39,331 nucleotides of DNA from NCBI GenBank assembly GCA_026399515.1, contig JAPLQT010000069.1, positions 1 through 39,331 of the forward strand. The letters run 5' to 3'. Each line of letters opens with the position of its first letter. Within the stretch, counting starts at the first letter, position 1. Both the position numbers and the translations under genes were made by a program. Under the pieces are notes generated by a model. The model saw only the letters and a list, made by a program, of their open reading frames with translations. It ran no database searches and was not told the origin of the DNA. Below, piece after piece: positions 27,117 through 34,685 of this stretch. This stretch comes from Pseudomonadota bacterium. Lineage in GTDB: Bacteria; Pseudomonadota; Gammaproteobacteria; Burkholderiales; Rhodocyclaceae.

Positions 27117-27919
27117 TTGCATACATTTGCCATACCTGCGGCACTCAATTTTCCGAGCGATCCTCGGTGCCCGAGACTTGCAATATATGCTCCGATGAAC
27201 GCCAGTATGTTCGCTGGCAAGGGCAAGCATGGACGACCCATGCCGACCTTGCACGAGATCATCGGGTGCGACTCGAGATGGACGGAGATCTGCTGGGAAT
27301 CGGCATCGCGCCGGGTTTTGCGATTCCCCAGCGGGCGCTTTACCTTCCGACCGACGCAGGCAACATCATGTGGGAAAGCACCAGCCTGGTGACGCCCGCC
27401 GCCGTCGCGGAACTGAAGTCGCGTGGCGGCGTGGACCTGATCGCCATTTCACACCCCCATTTCTATTCGTCGATGATAGAGTGGAGCGAGGCTTTGGGAG
27501 GCGTTCCCATTCTGCTCCATGCCGCCGACAAGGAGTGGGTGAATCGTTCGTCTGCCCTGTTGAAATTTTGGACCGGCGATGTTCATCAACTGTCGCCGTC
27601 GGTCAGTCTTCATTGGTGCCCCGGACATTTTCCGGGCAGTACGGTCTTGCACTGGAGTAAAGGACCGAAGGGCAGCGGCGTACTGCTCTCCGGGGACGCG
27701 CTGCATGTGGTTCAGGATCGCCGACATGTCACGTTCATGTACAGCGTTCCCAATTACATTCCCGCACACCCGGATCGTGTGTTGGAAATCCGCCGGCGCC
27801 TGCAAGATTTGGATTTCGACGATGTTTATGGTTTTACCTGGGGGCTTAACATCCTGGGGAACGCGCGTGCGGCGGTCGACGAGTCGTTCGACCGCTATCT
27901 GCGCGCGGTGGGTCGGTGA
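27113..27919 (+). CDS. Metallo-beta-lactamase-fold protein with N-terminal rubredoxin-like zinc ribbon
   Basis: 268 aa. The first 30 residues hold two C-x-x-C pairs (CHTCG at the start, CNICS about 20 residues on) of zinc-ribbon/rubredoxin style. The remainder resembles the MBL fold: 'DLIAISHPHFYSSMIEWSEAL' corresponds to the metal-binding H-x-H-x-D-H loop but is altered, 'HWCPGHFPGSTVLHW' supplies a further His, and 'GVLLSGDALHVV' the late Asp. The altered first motif leaves catalytic activity uncertain. Third gene of the GST-EamA operon, joined by an ATGA overlap. Confidence 0.82.
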   Translation: MIAYICHTCGTQFSERSSVPETCNICSDERQYVRWQGQAWTTHADLARDHRVRLEMDGDLLGIGIAPGFAIPQRALYLPTDAGNIMWESTSLVTPAAVAELKSRGGVDLIAISHPHFYSSMIEWSEALGGVPILLHAADKEWVNRSSALLKFWTGDVHQLSPSVSLHWCPGHFPGSTVLHWSKGPKGSGVLLSGDALHVVQDRRHVTFMYSVPNYIPAHPDRVLEIRRRLQDLDFDDVYGFTWGLNILGNARAAVDESFDRYLRAVGR

Positions 27920-27959
27920 CCAGATGGCCGCTGAGGGATCGCAAACAATTGGAGGATTC

Positions 27960-29771
27960 ATGTTGCAAAGCAAAGTTGAAGTAATCGTTGCGCGAAGCTG
28001 GATAGTGGCCGCCGTCGCGGTCGCCGCCATTTTCTTCGCGCCCGCCCTCCTCGCCAAGGGCGACAGCGCCTTGCTCGCCAGTCTTGGCGATGAATATTTT
28101 GAGTCGCGCCTCAAGCTCTATTCGCTTGCGGCCACCGAGGACGTCGGCGACCCGCGCTTCGAGGGGGAACTTGCCATCGACATAGCACCCGCTCATCGCG
28201 CCGAGCAGGCGGCCACTTTCGAAGCGCTATTGAAGGCGTTACGCCGGGTGCGCCGCTCGTCGCTGTCGGCGGACGAGCAGCTGAGCTACGATCTGTTGAA
28301 ATACGACGTCTCCACGCGCCTGGAGTCGCTCAAGTATCCGCGCCATCTGCTGCCTATCCAGCACATGGAATGTGTGCCGGTGAAGCTGGCGGGCTGGGCC
28401 GGCGGGCAAAGCGTGCAGCCTTTCAAGACCGTCCGGAACTATGAGAATTTCCTGAAGCGTATCGAACGCTTGCCGCTGTGGAACGCGCAGGCCATTGCCA
28501 ATATGCGCGAGGGCATGCAGCGTGGCATCGTCCAGCCGCGGGCGATCATCGAACGCAGCCTAGTGCAACTCAAGACGCTCGCTGAGGGAAGCCCCGAGGA
28601 CAGTCCGTTCTATTCCCCGATCAAGCGCCTCCCGGCGGAGTTTTCCGCACCCGACAAGGCGCGGCTGACCGCCGCGTATCGCGAGGCCTTGGCCGGGGGC
28701 ATCCTGCCGTCGCAAGCGCGGCTCTATGCGTTTGTGCGCGACGAATATCTGCCTCATACCCGTGCGACCGCCGGCTTGGGCGCGCTGCCGGGCGGGGATG
28801 GGTGGTACGCCTTTCAGGTCCGCGAGAGCACCACCACCAATTCGACCCCGGCACAAGCGCACGCCACGGGCTTAAGGGAAGTGGCGCGCATTCATCGTGA
28901 AATGGAGGGCGTCAAGGCGCAGGTCGGCGGCACCGGCACGCTGCTCGAATTTCTGAAAGATTTCGACAAACGCGAGGCGCTCCGGCCCTTCAAGACGGAA
29001 GAAGAAGTACTGGCGCATTTTGCGTCACTCAATGAGCGCATCAAGCCGCAACTGGCGCGATTATTCAGCCGCGCGCCGAAAGCTGCGCTGGAAATTCGGC
29101 CGGTCGACAAGCTGCTTCGCGACACTGCTTCGTCGAACTACATCCTTCCGGCAATCGATGGTTCCCGTCCGGGTGTCTTTTACGCGGTCGTCGTCGATCC
29201 GCTCAAGTACTCGACACCGTCGATGGCGGCATTGTTCCTGCACGAAGGCCAGCCTGGCCACCACTTCCAGATGGCTTTGCAGCAGGAGCTCGATATACCG
29301 AAGTTCCGCCGCTTTTTCTGGAGCGACGCCTATGGCGAAGGCTGGGCTCTTTATGCGGAAAGCCTGGGCCGCGAACTCGGCGTGTACGATGATCCATATT
29401 CGTACCTGGGCCGGCTACAGGCGGAACTCGTCCGCGCAGTCCGCCTGGTGGTGGATACCGGGCTGCATGCCAAGGGCTGGTCGCGTGAGCAAACCATACG
29501 CTACATAATGGACACGCAGGGAGCCACCGAGGACGATGCGCGCCGCGCCACCGAACGATATATGGTCTGGCCCGGACAGGCGTTGGCCTACAAGACGGGC
29601 GAACTCAAGATCCTGGAATTGCGCGAGCGCGCGAAACAACGCCTGGGCGATCGCTTCGACCTGCGGGCCTTTCACACCGAAGTATTGAACCACGGCTCGA
29701 TGCCGCTGACGATGCTTGAGAAGCGCATTAACGAGTGGATCGCCCATGCTCGTCGAGCGAAGGCAATCTGA
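27960..29771 (+). CDS. DUF885 family metallopeptidase-like protein, exported
   Basis: 603 aa from ATG 27960, with GGAGG four bases upstream; the frame is open upstream but overlaps the MBL gene. An N-terminal hydrophobic stretch (RSWIVAAVAVAAIFFAPALLAKG) looks like a signal peptide. The DUF885 signature 'AALFLHEGQPGHHFQMALQQE' (HEGxPGHH, zinc-binding) is intact near residue 425, followed by 'SDAYGEGWALYAESLGRELG' with the third-ligand Glu, and 'ERYMVWPGQALAYKTGELKI'. Family members are thought to be periplasmic or secreted peptidases; substrate is not known. Confidence 0.88.
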   Translation: MLQSKVEVIVARSWIVAAVAVAAIFFAPALLAKGDSALLASLGDEYFESRLKLYSLAATEDVGDPRFEGELAIDIAPAHRAEQAATFEALLKALRRVRRSSLSADEQLSYDLLKYDVSTRLESLKYPRHLLPIQHMECVPVKLAGWAGGQSVQPFKTVRNYENFLKRIERLPLWNAQAIANMREGMQRGIVQPRAIIERSLVQLKTLAEGSPEDSPFYSPIKRLPAEFSAPDKARLTAAYREALAGGILPSQARLYAFVRDEYLPHTRATAGLGALPGGDGWYAFQVRESTTTNSTPAQAHATGLREVARIHREMEGVKAQVGGTGTLLEFLKDFDKREALRPFKTEEEVLAHFASLNERIKPQLARLFSRAPKAALEIRPVDKLLRDTASSNYILPAIDGSRPGVFYAVVVDPLKYSTPSMAALFLHEGQPGHHFQMALQQELDIPKFRRFFWSDAYGEGWALYAESLGRELGVYDDPYSYLGRLQAELVRAVRLVVDTGLHAKGWSREQTIRYIMDTQGATEDDARRATERYMVWPGQALAYKTGELKILELRERAKQRLGDRFDLRAFHTEVLNHGSMPLTMLEKRINEWIAHARRAKAI

Positions 29772-29776
29772 TCGTA

Positions 29777-29932
29777 CGTCCAACGGTGGAACACGATGAC
29801 TTTCCTCCGCACAGCAAAGTGTTTCCGGCATGCAGCCGAGGCTGGCCCAAGATACTCAGTAGCCTCAAGACATTGCTTGAGATCGGCACGCCGCTGCCGG
29901 ACTTCACGTTCGAATCACAAACTCCGGATTGA
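29777..29932 (+). pseudogene. 3' remnant of an SRPBCC/AHSA1-family gene
   Basis: The frame reads TVEHDDFPPHSKVFPACSRGWPKILSSLKTLLEIGTPLPDF. 'CSRGWPKILSSLKTLLEIGTPL' is the C-terminal helix of AHSA1/SRPBCC (START-like) proteins. The N-terminal three quarters of a normal gene (about 150 aa) are absent because the DUF885 gene ends immediately upstream, so this is a truncated fragment marking a past rearrangement. Confidence 0.7.
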
Positions 29933-29944
29933 ATAGGCCGCCTG

Positions 29945-30376
29945 ATGAGAACGACGAAATGTCATGAATACGCGTCGCCCCTGTGGGCTTTCGACACCCG
30001 CTCACGTCGCTTCTACCATGGCACCCGGGCGGACCTGAAGCCCGGGGACCTGATACAACCCGGCTATTCCTCCAACTACACCGAGCGGAGGTCGCCTTGG
30101 ATCTACTTCAGCGAGACCCTGCACGCGGCTACTTGGGGAGCGGAGCTGGCAAAGGGCGAAGCTCCAGGCCGAATCTACCTGGTGGAACCGACCGGTTCGT
30201 TTATCGATGACCCCAATCTGACGGACAAGAAGTATCCAGGCAATCCCACGAAGTCCTATCGTTCCCGGGAGCCGCTGCGGGTCGTGGGCGAACACCTGGA
30301 TTGGCAGGGACACGCCCCGGAGGAAATCCAGGCAATGAAGGACGGCATAGCGGGTTTGGAGCCCATCGATGACTGA
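29945..30376 (+). CDS. arr: Rifampin ADP-ribosyltransferase (Arr family)
   Basis: 143 aa, the family length. The motifs are unmistakable: 'FYHGTRADLKPGDLIQPGYSSNY', 'WIYFSETLHAATWGAELAKGEAPGRIYLVEPTG', 'DDPNLTDKKYPGNPTKSYRSREPLRVVGE' and 'DWQGHAPEEIQAMKDGI'. Family enzymes transfer ADP-ribose from NAD to the C23 hydroxyl of rifampin, inactivating the drug; the His of FYHGT, the Tyr of IYF and the Asp of the DDPNLTD segment match the expected active-site positions. Chromosomal arr genes occur in soil and water bacteria, so actual resistance is not certain. It starts an accessory patch of four genes on the same strand. Confidence 0.95.
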   Translation: MRTTKCHEYASPLWAFDTRSRRFYHGTRADLKPGDLIQPGYSSNYTERRSPWIYFSETLHAATWGAELAKGEAPGRIYLVEPTGSFIDDPNLTDKKYPGNPTKSYRSREPLRVVGEHLDWQGHAPEEIQAMKDGIAGLEPIDD

Positions 30377-30426
30377 ACTGCTTAGGGAGTGTGAAGATTG
30401 GCCTCACCCCTCCGTCAAGGGGACGT

Positions 30427-30444
30427 CTTGCGGCAAGCCGCAAG
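30427..30444. terminator. Hairpin after arr
   Basis: CTTGCGGC and GCCGCAAG form a perfect 8-bp stem about 50 bp after the arr stop. No T-run follows, so it is only a candidate transcript end. Confidence 0.35.
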
Positions 30445-30496
30445 CCGCCTCTTACGTCGAACGCTGAGCTGCAATCCAGTCGCTCTCGGAGGCTCT

Positions 30497-31309
30497 ATGA
30501 AATCAGATAAGACAGCACCGGTGGATGGACCGCACAAGGAGTTGTTCGCTGACGGTGGTCTCTCTGGAGAAGGTCGTCTCAAGGCCGGCAAACGCCACGG
30601 GAAATGGACTTTCTATTACAAGAACGTAGGCATAAAGGCCGTCGGCAAATACATCGACGGAGAACTCGATGGTTATTGGGAGTGGTGGCGTGAGAACGGA
30701 CGCCAGTTGCAGGCAGGAGCCTTCGCTTGTGGGAAGCAGGTTGGCTGGTGGAGACGCTTCTACGAAAGCGGGCAACCTTGGGACGAAGGCGAATACGCAA
30801 ATGGAATGAAGATTGGTGAGTGGAAGGTGTATGAGAAGACGGGCGCTTTGAAAAATAGCAAGACATTCAAACCGAAGACATCGCTCGCTATGCCTACGAA
30901 ACCGAGCCCCAGGGGATCTACGACACGCACATCACCAGCGACGACAGTGGACGCCTACATGAAAGCCCTGGAGCATCCTCATAAGGCGTCCATTCAGGAG
31001 CTTCGCGAACTTGTACTCTCGGTAGACCCTCGAATCAAGGAGCAGGTGAAATGGAATGCGCCCAGTTTCTATCTTGAGGACAATTTCGCAACCCTGCGAG
31101 TCCAACCCGAGCCAATACTCCAACTGGTTCTTCACTCTGGCTCTAAGAGGAATGCCCACCCGAAGAAATTCGAGCTTTTGGATCCGCAGAGCCTGTTGAA
31201 ATGGCCAGCAAAGGATCGGTGTGTCGTAACCTTTTCGTCATCAATCGAGGTAAGTCAACACAAGGCAGCGATAAAGCGAATGATCACCGACTGGATTCGG
31301 CAACTATAA
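30497..31309 (+). CDS. MORN-repeat/DUF1801 fusion protein
   Basis: 270 aa from ATG 30497 with GGAGG upstream. Residues about 12-120 are variant MORN repeats: 'GKRHGKWTFYYKN', 'GELDGYWEWWRENGRQLQAGAF', 'GKQVGWWRRFYESGQPWDEGEYANG', 'MKIGEWKVYEKTGAL', as in YwqK-type proteins. After a Ser/Thr/Pro/Lys linker, residues about 150-270 are a DUF1801 (YdhG-like) domain: 'VDAYMKALEHPHKASIQELRELVLSVDPRIKEQVKWNAPSF'. I know the two domains separately but not this pairing. Function unknown; YwqK-like proteins are annotated as antitoxins in places, which does not prove such a role here. Confidence 0.8.
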   Translation: MKSDKTAPVDGPHKELFADGGLSGEGRLKAGKRHGKWTFYYKNVGIKAVGKYIDGELDGYWEWWRENGRQLQAGAFACGKQVGWWRRFYESGQPWDEGEYANGMKIGEWKVYEKTGALKNSKTFKPKTSLAMPTKPSPRGSTTRTSPATTVDAYMKALEHPHKASIQELRELVLSVDPRIKEQVKWNAPSFYLEDNFATLRVQPEPILQLVLHSGSKRNAHPKKFELLDPQSLLKWPAKDRCVVTFSSSIEVSQHKAAIKRMITDWIRQL

Positions 31310-31379
31310 AACAGCCGCCTCAAATTGTCGCCCGAGACGGACGCGGCGCCAACCCTTCCATCAACACTGAAGCTGCGCG

Positions 31380-31859
31380 ATGAAGCCACGCAGCGCCAGT
31401 TATGTCAAACGTATGAGGCCGTCCATTTTGCTACCCATGCCTTTCAATCAATCGCTCGGTTTAGTGTCCTTGGTAGTGCGCGACTACGACCAAGCACTAT
31501 CGTTCTTTGTCGGAAAGCTTGGCTTTGTTCTGATGGAAGACACTCCCGTGCCGAAACAGGACAAGAGGTGGGTCGTCGTCAAACCAAACGGCGGCCAAGG
31601 GGCCAGTCTTCTCCTGGCACAAGCATCGACGCCAGATCAAGCGAAAGCCATTGGCAATCAAACAGGTGGCCGTGTCTTCTTGTTTCTGTACACGGACAAC
31701 TTCTGGCGAGACTATGAAAACTTCAAAGGCAAGGGAGTCGAGTTCATTCGCCTCCCGGAAGATCAACGGCATGGCATCGTTGCCGTATTCAAAGACCTGT
31801 GTGGCAACCAATGGGATCTCATACAACCCAACGACAAGAACAGGAGTTGGCGACCATGA
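31380..31859 (+). CDS. Glyoxalase/VOC family protein
   Basis: 159 aa as listed; the VOC domain begins at 'MPFNQSLGLVSLVVRDYDQALSFFVGKLGFVLMEDT' (ATG 31437 is a likely start; no good ribosome site decides it). Later signatures: 'VVVKPNGGQGASLLLAQA', 'GGRVFLFLYTDNFWRDYENFKGKGVEF', and 'IVAVFKDLCGNQWDLIQPN', the final metal-ligand strand. A typical soluble VOC protein; substrate cannot be told. Its stop overlaps a micro-ORF start (ATGA). Confidence 0.87.
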   Translation: MKPRSASYVKRMRPSILLPMPFNQSLGLVSLVVRDYDQALSFFVGKLGFVLMEDTPVPKQDKRWVVVKPNGGQGASLLLAQASTPDQAKAIGNQTGGRVFLFLYTDNFWRDYENFKGKGVEFIRLPEDQRHGIVAVFKDLCGNQWDLIQPNDKNRSWRP

Positions 31860-31942
31860 CCCCTAGCACTACAGTCGAGGAGATCGCCAGCAAGCTGGCC
31901 CCCCTCACTTTCGACGGGTGGCAGTACAACATTTCTCTGTGA
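31856..31942 (+). CDS. 28-aa ORF coupled to the VOC gene, possibly a gene fragment
   Basis: ATG overlaps the VOC stop (ATGA) and the frame ends after 28 codons (MTPSTTVEEIASKLAPLTF... ...YNISL). The ATGA arrangement suggests translation is possible, but the peptide resembles the start of a longer protein that has lost its remainder. No family assigned. Confidence 0.3.
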   Translation: MTPSTTVEEIASKLAPLTFDGWQYNISL

Positions 31943-31961
31943 GATACCGAAGGAGTTGACC

Positions 31962-32612
31962 ATGTCAAAGTTGCGTGTAGAGAGCTTCACAATTTCCATC
32001 GACGGATTCGGTGCCGGGCCGAACCAGAATCTTGAAAATCCGCTCGGCGTGGGCGGGACAGATTTACACCCGTGGTTAGTCCCGACACGCACGTTCCAAC
32101 GGACCCTATTTGGCGCCGACGGTGGCACAACGGGGATCGATGACGACTTCGCTGCCCGGGGCTTCAAGAATGTTGGCGCCTGGATTCTCGGAAGAAACAT
32201 GTTCGGACCGATCCGCGGGCCGTGGCCGGATATGAGTTGGAAAGGCTGGTGGGGTGACAATCCGCCATATCACACACCCGTCTTTGTGTTGACCCACCAC
32301 CCGCGCGAATCGATTGCCATGGACGGCGGCACTACTTTCCACTTTGTCACAGATGGCATTGTCGGCGCCCTGGAGCGCGCTAAAGATGCGGCGAATGGGC
32401 TGGATGTGCGAGTCGGTGGAGGCGCTGCCACTATCCGGCAATACCTGCGTGCCGGGTTGATCGACGAGATGCACATTGCCATCTCACCCATCCTGCTCGG
32501 TTCCGGCGAGCGGCTATTTTCCGATCTTGACATGCTATCGCTTGGCTACCACTGCGCCGAGCACGTGAGCTCGCCAAATGCCACGCATGTGGTCTTCAAG
32601 AAAAAAGCGTAG
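31962..32612 (+). CDS. Dihydrofolate reductase/RibD C-terminal family protein
   Basis: 216 aa from ATG 31962, with an AAGGAG ribosome site. 'RVESFTISIDGFGAG' at the start, 'WILGRNMFGPIRGPW', 'PVFVLTHHPRESI' and 'DVRVGGGAATIRQYLRAGLIDEMHIAISPILLGSGERLF' are the standard pattern of the NADPH-binding RibD_C/DHFR-like fold. Members of this group are mostly uncharacterised small reductases, not the housekeeping folA or ribD. Last gene of the accessory patch. Confidence 0.9.
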   Translation: MSKLRVESFTISIDGFGAGPNQNLENPLGVGGTDLHPWLVPTRTFQRTLFGADGGTTGIDDDFAARGFKNVGAWILGRNMFGPIRGPWPDMSWKGWWGDNPPYHTPVFVLTHHPRESIAMDGGTTFHFVTDGIVGALERAKDAANGLDVRVGGGAATIRQYLRAGLIDEMHIAISPILLGSGERLFSDLDMLSLGYHCAEHVSSPNATHVVFKKKA

Positions 32613-32712
32613 ACAATGCCGCAGGCTAACTCCGCTTATAGGAGATGCGCAACTTATGGCTGCCAACTTTAATTTGGGTCAGGTATGCCTATCGGAAGCG
32701 ATCTTTGCCGCC

Positions 32713-33546
32713 CTAGTTCAGTTTGTCGTTCGACTGCATCCTGAAGTGGCGATGGAAATCGTCGCTGTTGAAGGCGAAAGCGACCTTGTTCTTCACGCCC
32801 GCCACGTCCAGCACTAGGATGCGGTTTTCGAAGACCTCCCGCATCAGCACCAGATGCCCTTGGTATGCGTTTCTTTCCCCGGACAGATTGGCGACCAGCA
32901 CGCCTTCCTCGGTCAAGTGCCGGCGCAAGTCGAGGTAGAAGTCCTTGTCGTAAAAACCGGGAGTGATGCCATGGTGGTCGTAGCCGTCCAACAGTATCGT
33001 GTCGGCCGGTTCCGCGCCGTTCGCCGGGTCGTTTGACAAATACGCGACGGCGTCCGCATGGACGACGCGAAAGCGTCTATCGTCCGGTGGAATCTCGAAC
33101 AAATCCCGGAAAGCGATCACGTCCCGGTTGATCTCCACATTGGTGATACGCGTTTGCGGCAAGTGGCGGTGGCAGTACTTGGCGAGCGAGCCGCCGCCGA
33201 GACCGATGATCAGGATGCGCTTCGGATCTGGCAGGAACAGCAGGAAGGACATCATTTTGCGGGTATAGGCCAGTTCGAGGGCGAACGGATCCTCGATGCG
33301 CATGGCGCTTTGCACATGCGCCAGGCTGAAGTGCAGGCTGCGCTTGCGGGCGTCGTCTATGACAAAAGGTTTGGCGTACCGCCCGGCGAGAATTTGCTTG
33401 ATCAATTCCCGCAGGTTGGCATCGGCCGGTTCGATCAGCCGCAATATCCCCTTCTTGATCAGGAAGGGCGTGGGGCTTTCCAGGATGGGCGAGACCAGGA
33501 GCTTGTGGTCATCGATTTCGCCATGCAGGAAATTGGACCGGATCAT
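32713..33546 (-). CDS. Spermidine-synthase-like protein (SpeE family fold)
   Basis: 277 aa. 'ILIIGLGGGSLAKYCHRHLPQTRITNVEINRDVIAFRDLF' is the nucleotide/SAM-fold glycine motif with the acidic end of strand 2, 'RFRVVHADAVAYLSN' follows, and 'DTILLDGYDHHGITPGFYDKDFY' corresponds to the catalytic-loop segment 'D-x-x-D'. The N-terminal part (about 100 residues) lacks the usual polyamine-synthase strand motifs, so it may be a SpeE-like methyltransferase relative, not a true spermidine synthase. Convergent with the RibD-like gene. Confidence 0.8.
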   Translation of the reverse strand: MIRSNFLHGEIDDHKLLVSPILESPTPFLIKKGILRLIEPADANLRELIKQILAGRYAKPFVIDDARKRSLHFSLAHVQSAMRIEDPFALELAYTRKMMSFLLFLPDPKRILIIGLGGGSLAKYCHRHLPQTRITNVEINRDVIAFRDLFEIPPDDRRFRVVHADAVAYLSNDPANGAEPADTILLDGYDHHGITPGFYDKDFYLDLRRHLTEEGVLVANLSGERNAYQGHLVLMREVFENRILVLDVAGVKNKVAFAFNSDDFHRHFRMQSNDKLN

Positions 33547-33624
33547 TCGGGAACCAACCGGCGAACGACCCGAAAACGCCGGCTAACGCAGCTTGCGAAA
33601 CGTGAGGTAAAAAACGCCGCCAGG

Positions 33625-33810
33625 TCAAGCGCTGGTGTTGATCACTTTCCCGGTTGTCTCCCCCTGGACATTGACCACGGGCTTGGCGGGTTCGGGTGCT
33701 TGCTCTTGAGGCTGACGCGCTTTGACCGGCTCCTCCGCGGGCTTGCTGGCTTGAATCAACTGCGCATGCTGAGCCGTGCTGCTGGATGAACTGACGGAAC
33801 TGATGGACAT
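33625..33810 (-). CDS. Small Ser/Pro-rich protein with shared C-terminal motif (paralogue of the upstream gene)
   Basis: 61 aa with a strong GGAGG ribosome site. The N-terminus is Ser-rich (MSISSVSSSSS), the middle rich in Pro, Glu and Gln, and the last 19 residues (PVVNVQGETTGKVINTSA) repeat the end of the neighbouring 141-aa protein (12 of 19 identical). It lies 20 bp downstream of that gene and is probably co-transcribed. No signal peptide or known family; function unknown. Confidence 0.7.
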   Translation of the reverse strand: MSISSVSSSSSTAQHAQLIQASKPAEEPVKARQPQEQAPEPAKPVVNVQGETTGKVINTSA

Positions 33811-33830
33811 GATGGCCTCCGATGGATGGT

Positions 33831-34256
33831 TCAGGCAGTGGTGTTGACCACGGTGCCTGTGACTTGCCCTTGCGTATTGACTACGGGAGTTGCGCCTGTT
33901 TGGCTTTTTACCGGGACACTCAGTTGCGTACTCTGTTGCGTATTCTGCGGCACTTGAAAAACCTGCTCGGTGACGTGGTTCAACAGCGTCTGCATCTGTC
34001 CCATGGACGACAAGGACGCCAAGCCTTGCCGAGCCCTTGTGGCCTCGGACTGCGCCTGGTCTGCTTGCACTCCCAGGGATTTCGCCTCCGCTTCGGCGCG
34101 ATTCGCCACCCGCTGCGCGTCCTCAGCCTGGGCTTGCAAGGCCTGGGCAGTCTGATCCGCCCGATCGGCATCACGCTTGGCTTGTTGCAGCCTAAGCTGC
34201 TGCCAGGCGCCCTGCGTGGCGGATTGAATATTCGAAGTGGATGAGCCGATAGCCAT
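33831..34256 (-). CDS. Coiled-coil protein with PVVNxQGxxTGxVxNTxA C-terminal motif
   Basis: 141 aa. Residues about 15-75 are Ala/Gln/Arg/Glu-rich with heptad character ('RLQQAKRDADRADQTAQALQAQAEDAQRVANRAEAEAKSL'), a likely coiled coil. The C-terminal tail ends PVVNTQGQVTGTVVNTTA, shared with the next gene. It starts MAIGSSTSN, also similar to the partner's Ser-rich start. No signal peptide, no recognised family. The two genes lie between the SpeE-like gene and the kdp operon. Confidence 0.75.
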   Translation of the reverse strand: MAIGSSTSNIQSATQGAWQQLRLQQAKRDADRADQTAQALQAQAEDAQRVANRAEAEAKSLGVQADQAQSEATRARQGLASLSSMGQMQTLLNHVTEQVFQVPQNTQQSTQLSVPVKSQTGATPVVNTQGQVTGTVVNTTA

Positions 34257-34410
34257 GATTTGTGTCGTGTCCGAGCTGCTATCTTTCGGAAAGAATAGTC
34301 TTTTTTTGGGAAGACTTCAAGGCTCGATTGCTTCCCCAATTACGTCGAGCCCTCGATGAAAAGAGCATAAAAAGCGTTCATTCAAGGCTATTTCGCACGC
34401 CCATATTATC

Positions 34411-34426
34411 GCGATTTTTATATCGC
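34411..34426 (+). promoter_or_regulatory. T-rich inverted element upstream of kdp
   Basis: GCGAT-TTTTAT-ATCGC: 5-bp inverted arms around a T-rich core that includes a TTTATA hexamer, about 80-95 bp before the kdp operon. It contains one KdpE-like half site but no second one at the usual spacing, so it is a weak candidate for KdpE binding. Confidence 0.25.
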
Positions 34427-34503
34427 TCACCGAAGTATTTCCAGCATCTTTAGACCGGCCTGCCTAGTATGAAGGGTGTCGGAACTCATTACGGAGGCAA
34501 ACC

Positions 34504-34596
34504 ATGGATCTCATCTATCTTGCAGGCATCGTCCTGTTCTTCAGCCTGATGGCCGCCATGGCCATCGGCTGCGCCAAGCTCGGAGGCGCCAAATGA
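34504..34596 (+). CDS. 30-aa single-helix membrane protein preceding kdpF
   Basis: ATG 34504 with GGAGG upstream. The peptide (starts [20 protein letters not shown], ends CAKLGGAK) is a single hydrophobic helix with a short charged tail. Its stop overlaps the kdpF start by four bases (ATGA). Short single-helix proteins are found at the head of some kdp operons; the position suggests a Kdp accessory subunit. Function not known. Confidence 0.65.
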   Translation: MDLIYLAGIVLFFSLMAAMAIGCAKLGGAK

Positions 34597-34685
34597 GCTG
34601 GCTGCATATCATCAGCGCCGTTGTCGCGATCGCGCTGCTCGTCTACCTGATCGCGGCCCTGCTCAACCCGGAGGACTTTTCATGA
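34593..34685 (+). CDS. kdpF: Potassium-transporting ATPase subunit KdpF
   Basis: 30 aa: starts [20 protein letters not shown] and ends LNPEDFS. The helix followed by 'ALLNPEDF' is the typical KdpF pattern (LLxPExF). KdpF stabilises the KdpABC complex in the membrane. ATGA overlaps join it to the preceding 30-aa ORF and to kdpA. Confidence 0.9.
   Translation: MSWLHIISAVVAIALLVYLIAALLNPEDFS

Noticed and set aside
29772-32712. Integron cassette array (attC sites between arr, MORN-DUF1801, VOC and RibD-like genes)
   Set aside because: The gene set resembles cassette content, but no paired RYYYAAC/GTTRRRY sites flanking foldable arms could be seen, and gene spacing varies. Isolated partial matches (GTCCAAC near 29776) are expected by chance.
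34411-34426. A full KdpE site upstream of kdpF
   Set aside because: Only one TTTATA half site is present; the second hexamer at the right distance is missing, so it is listed only as a weak element.
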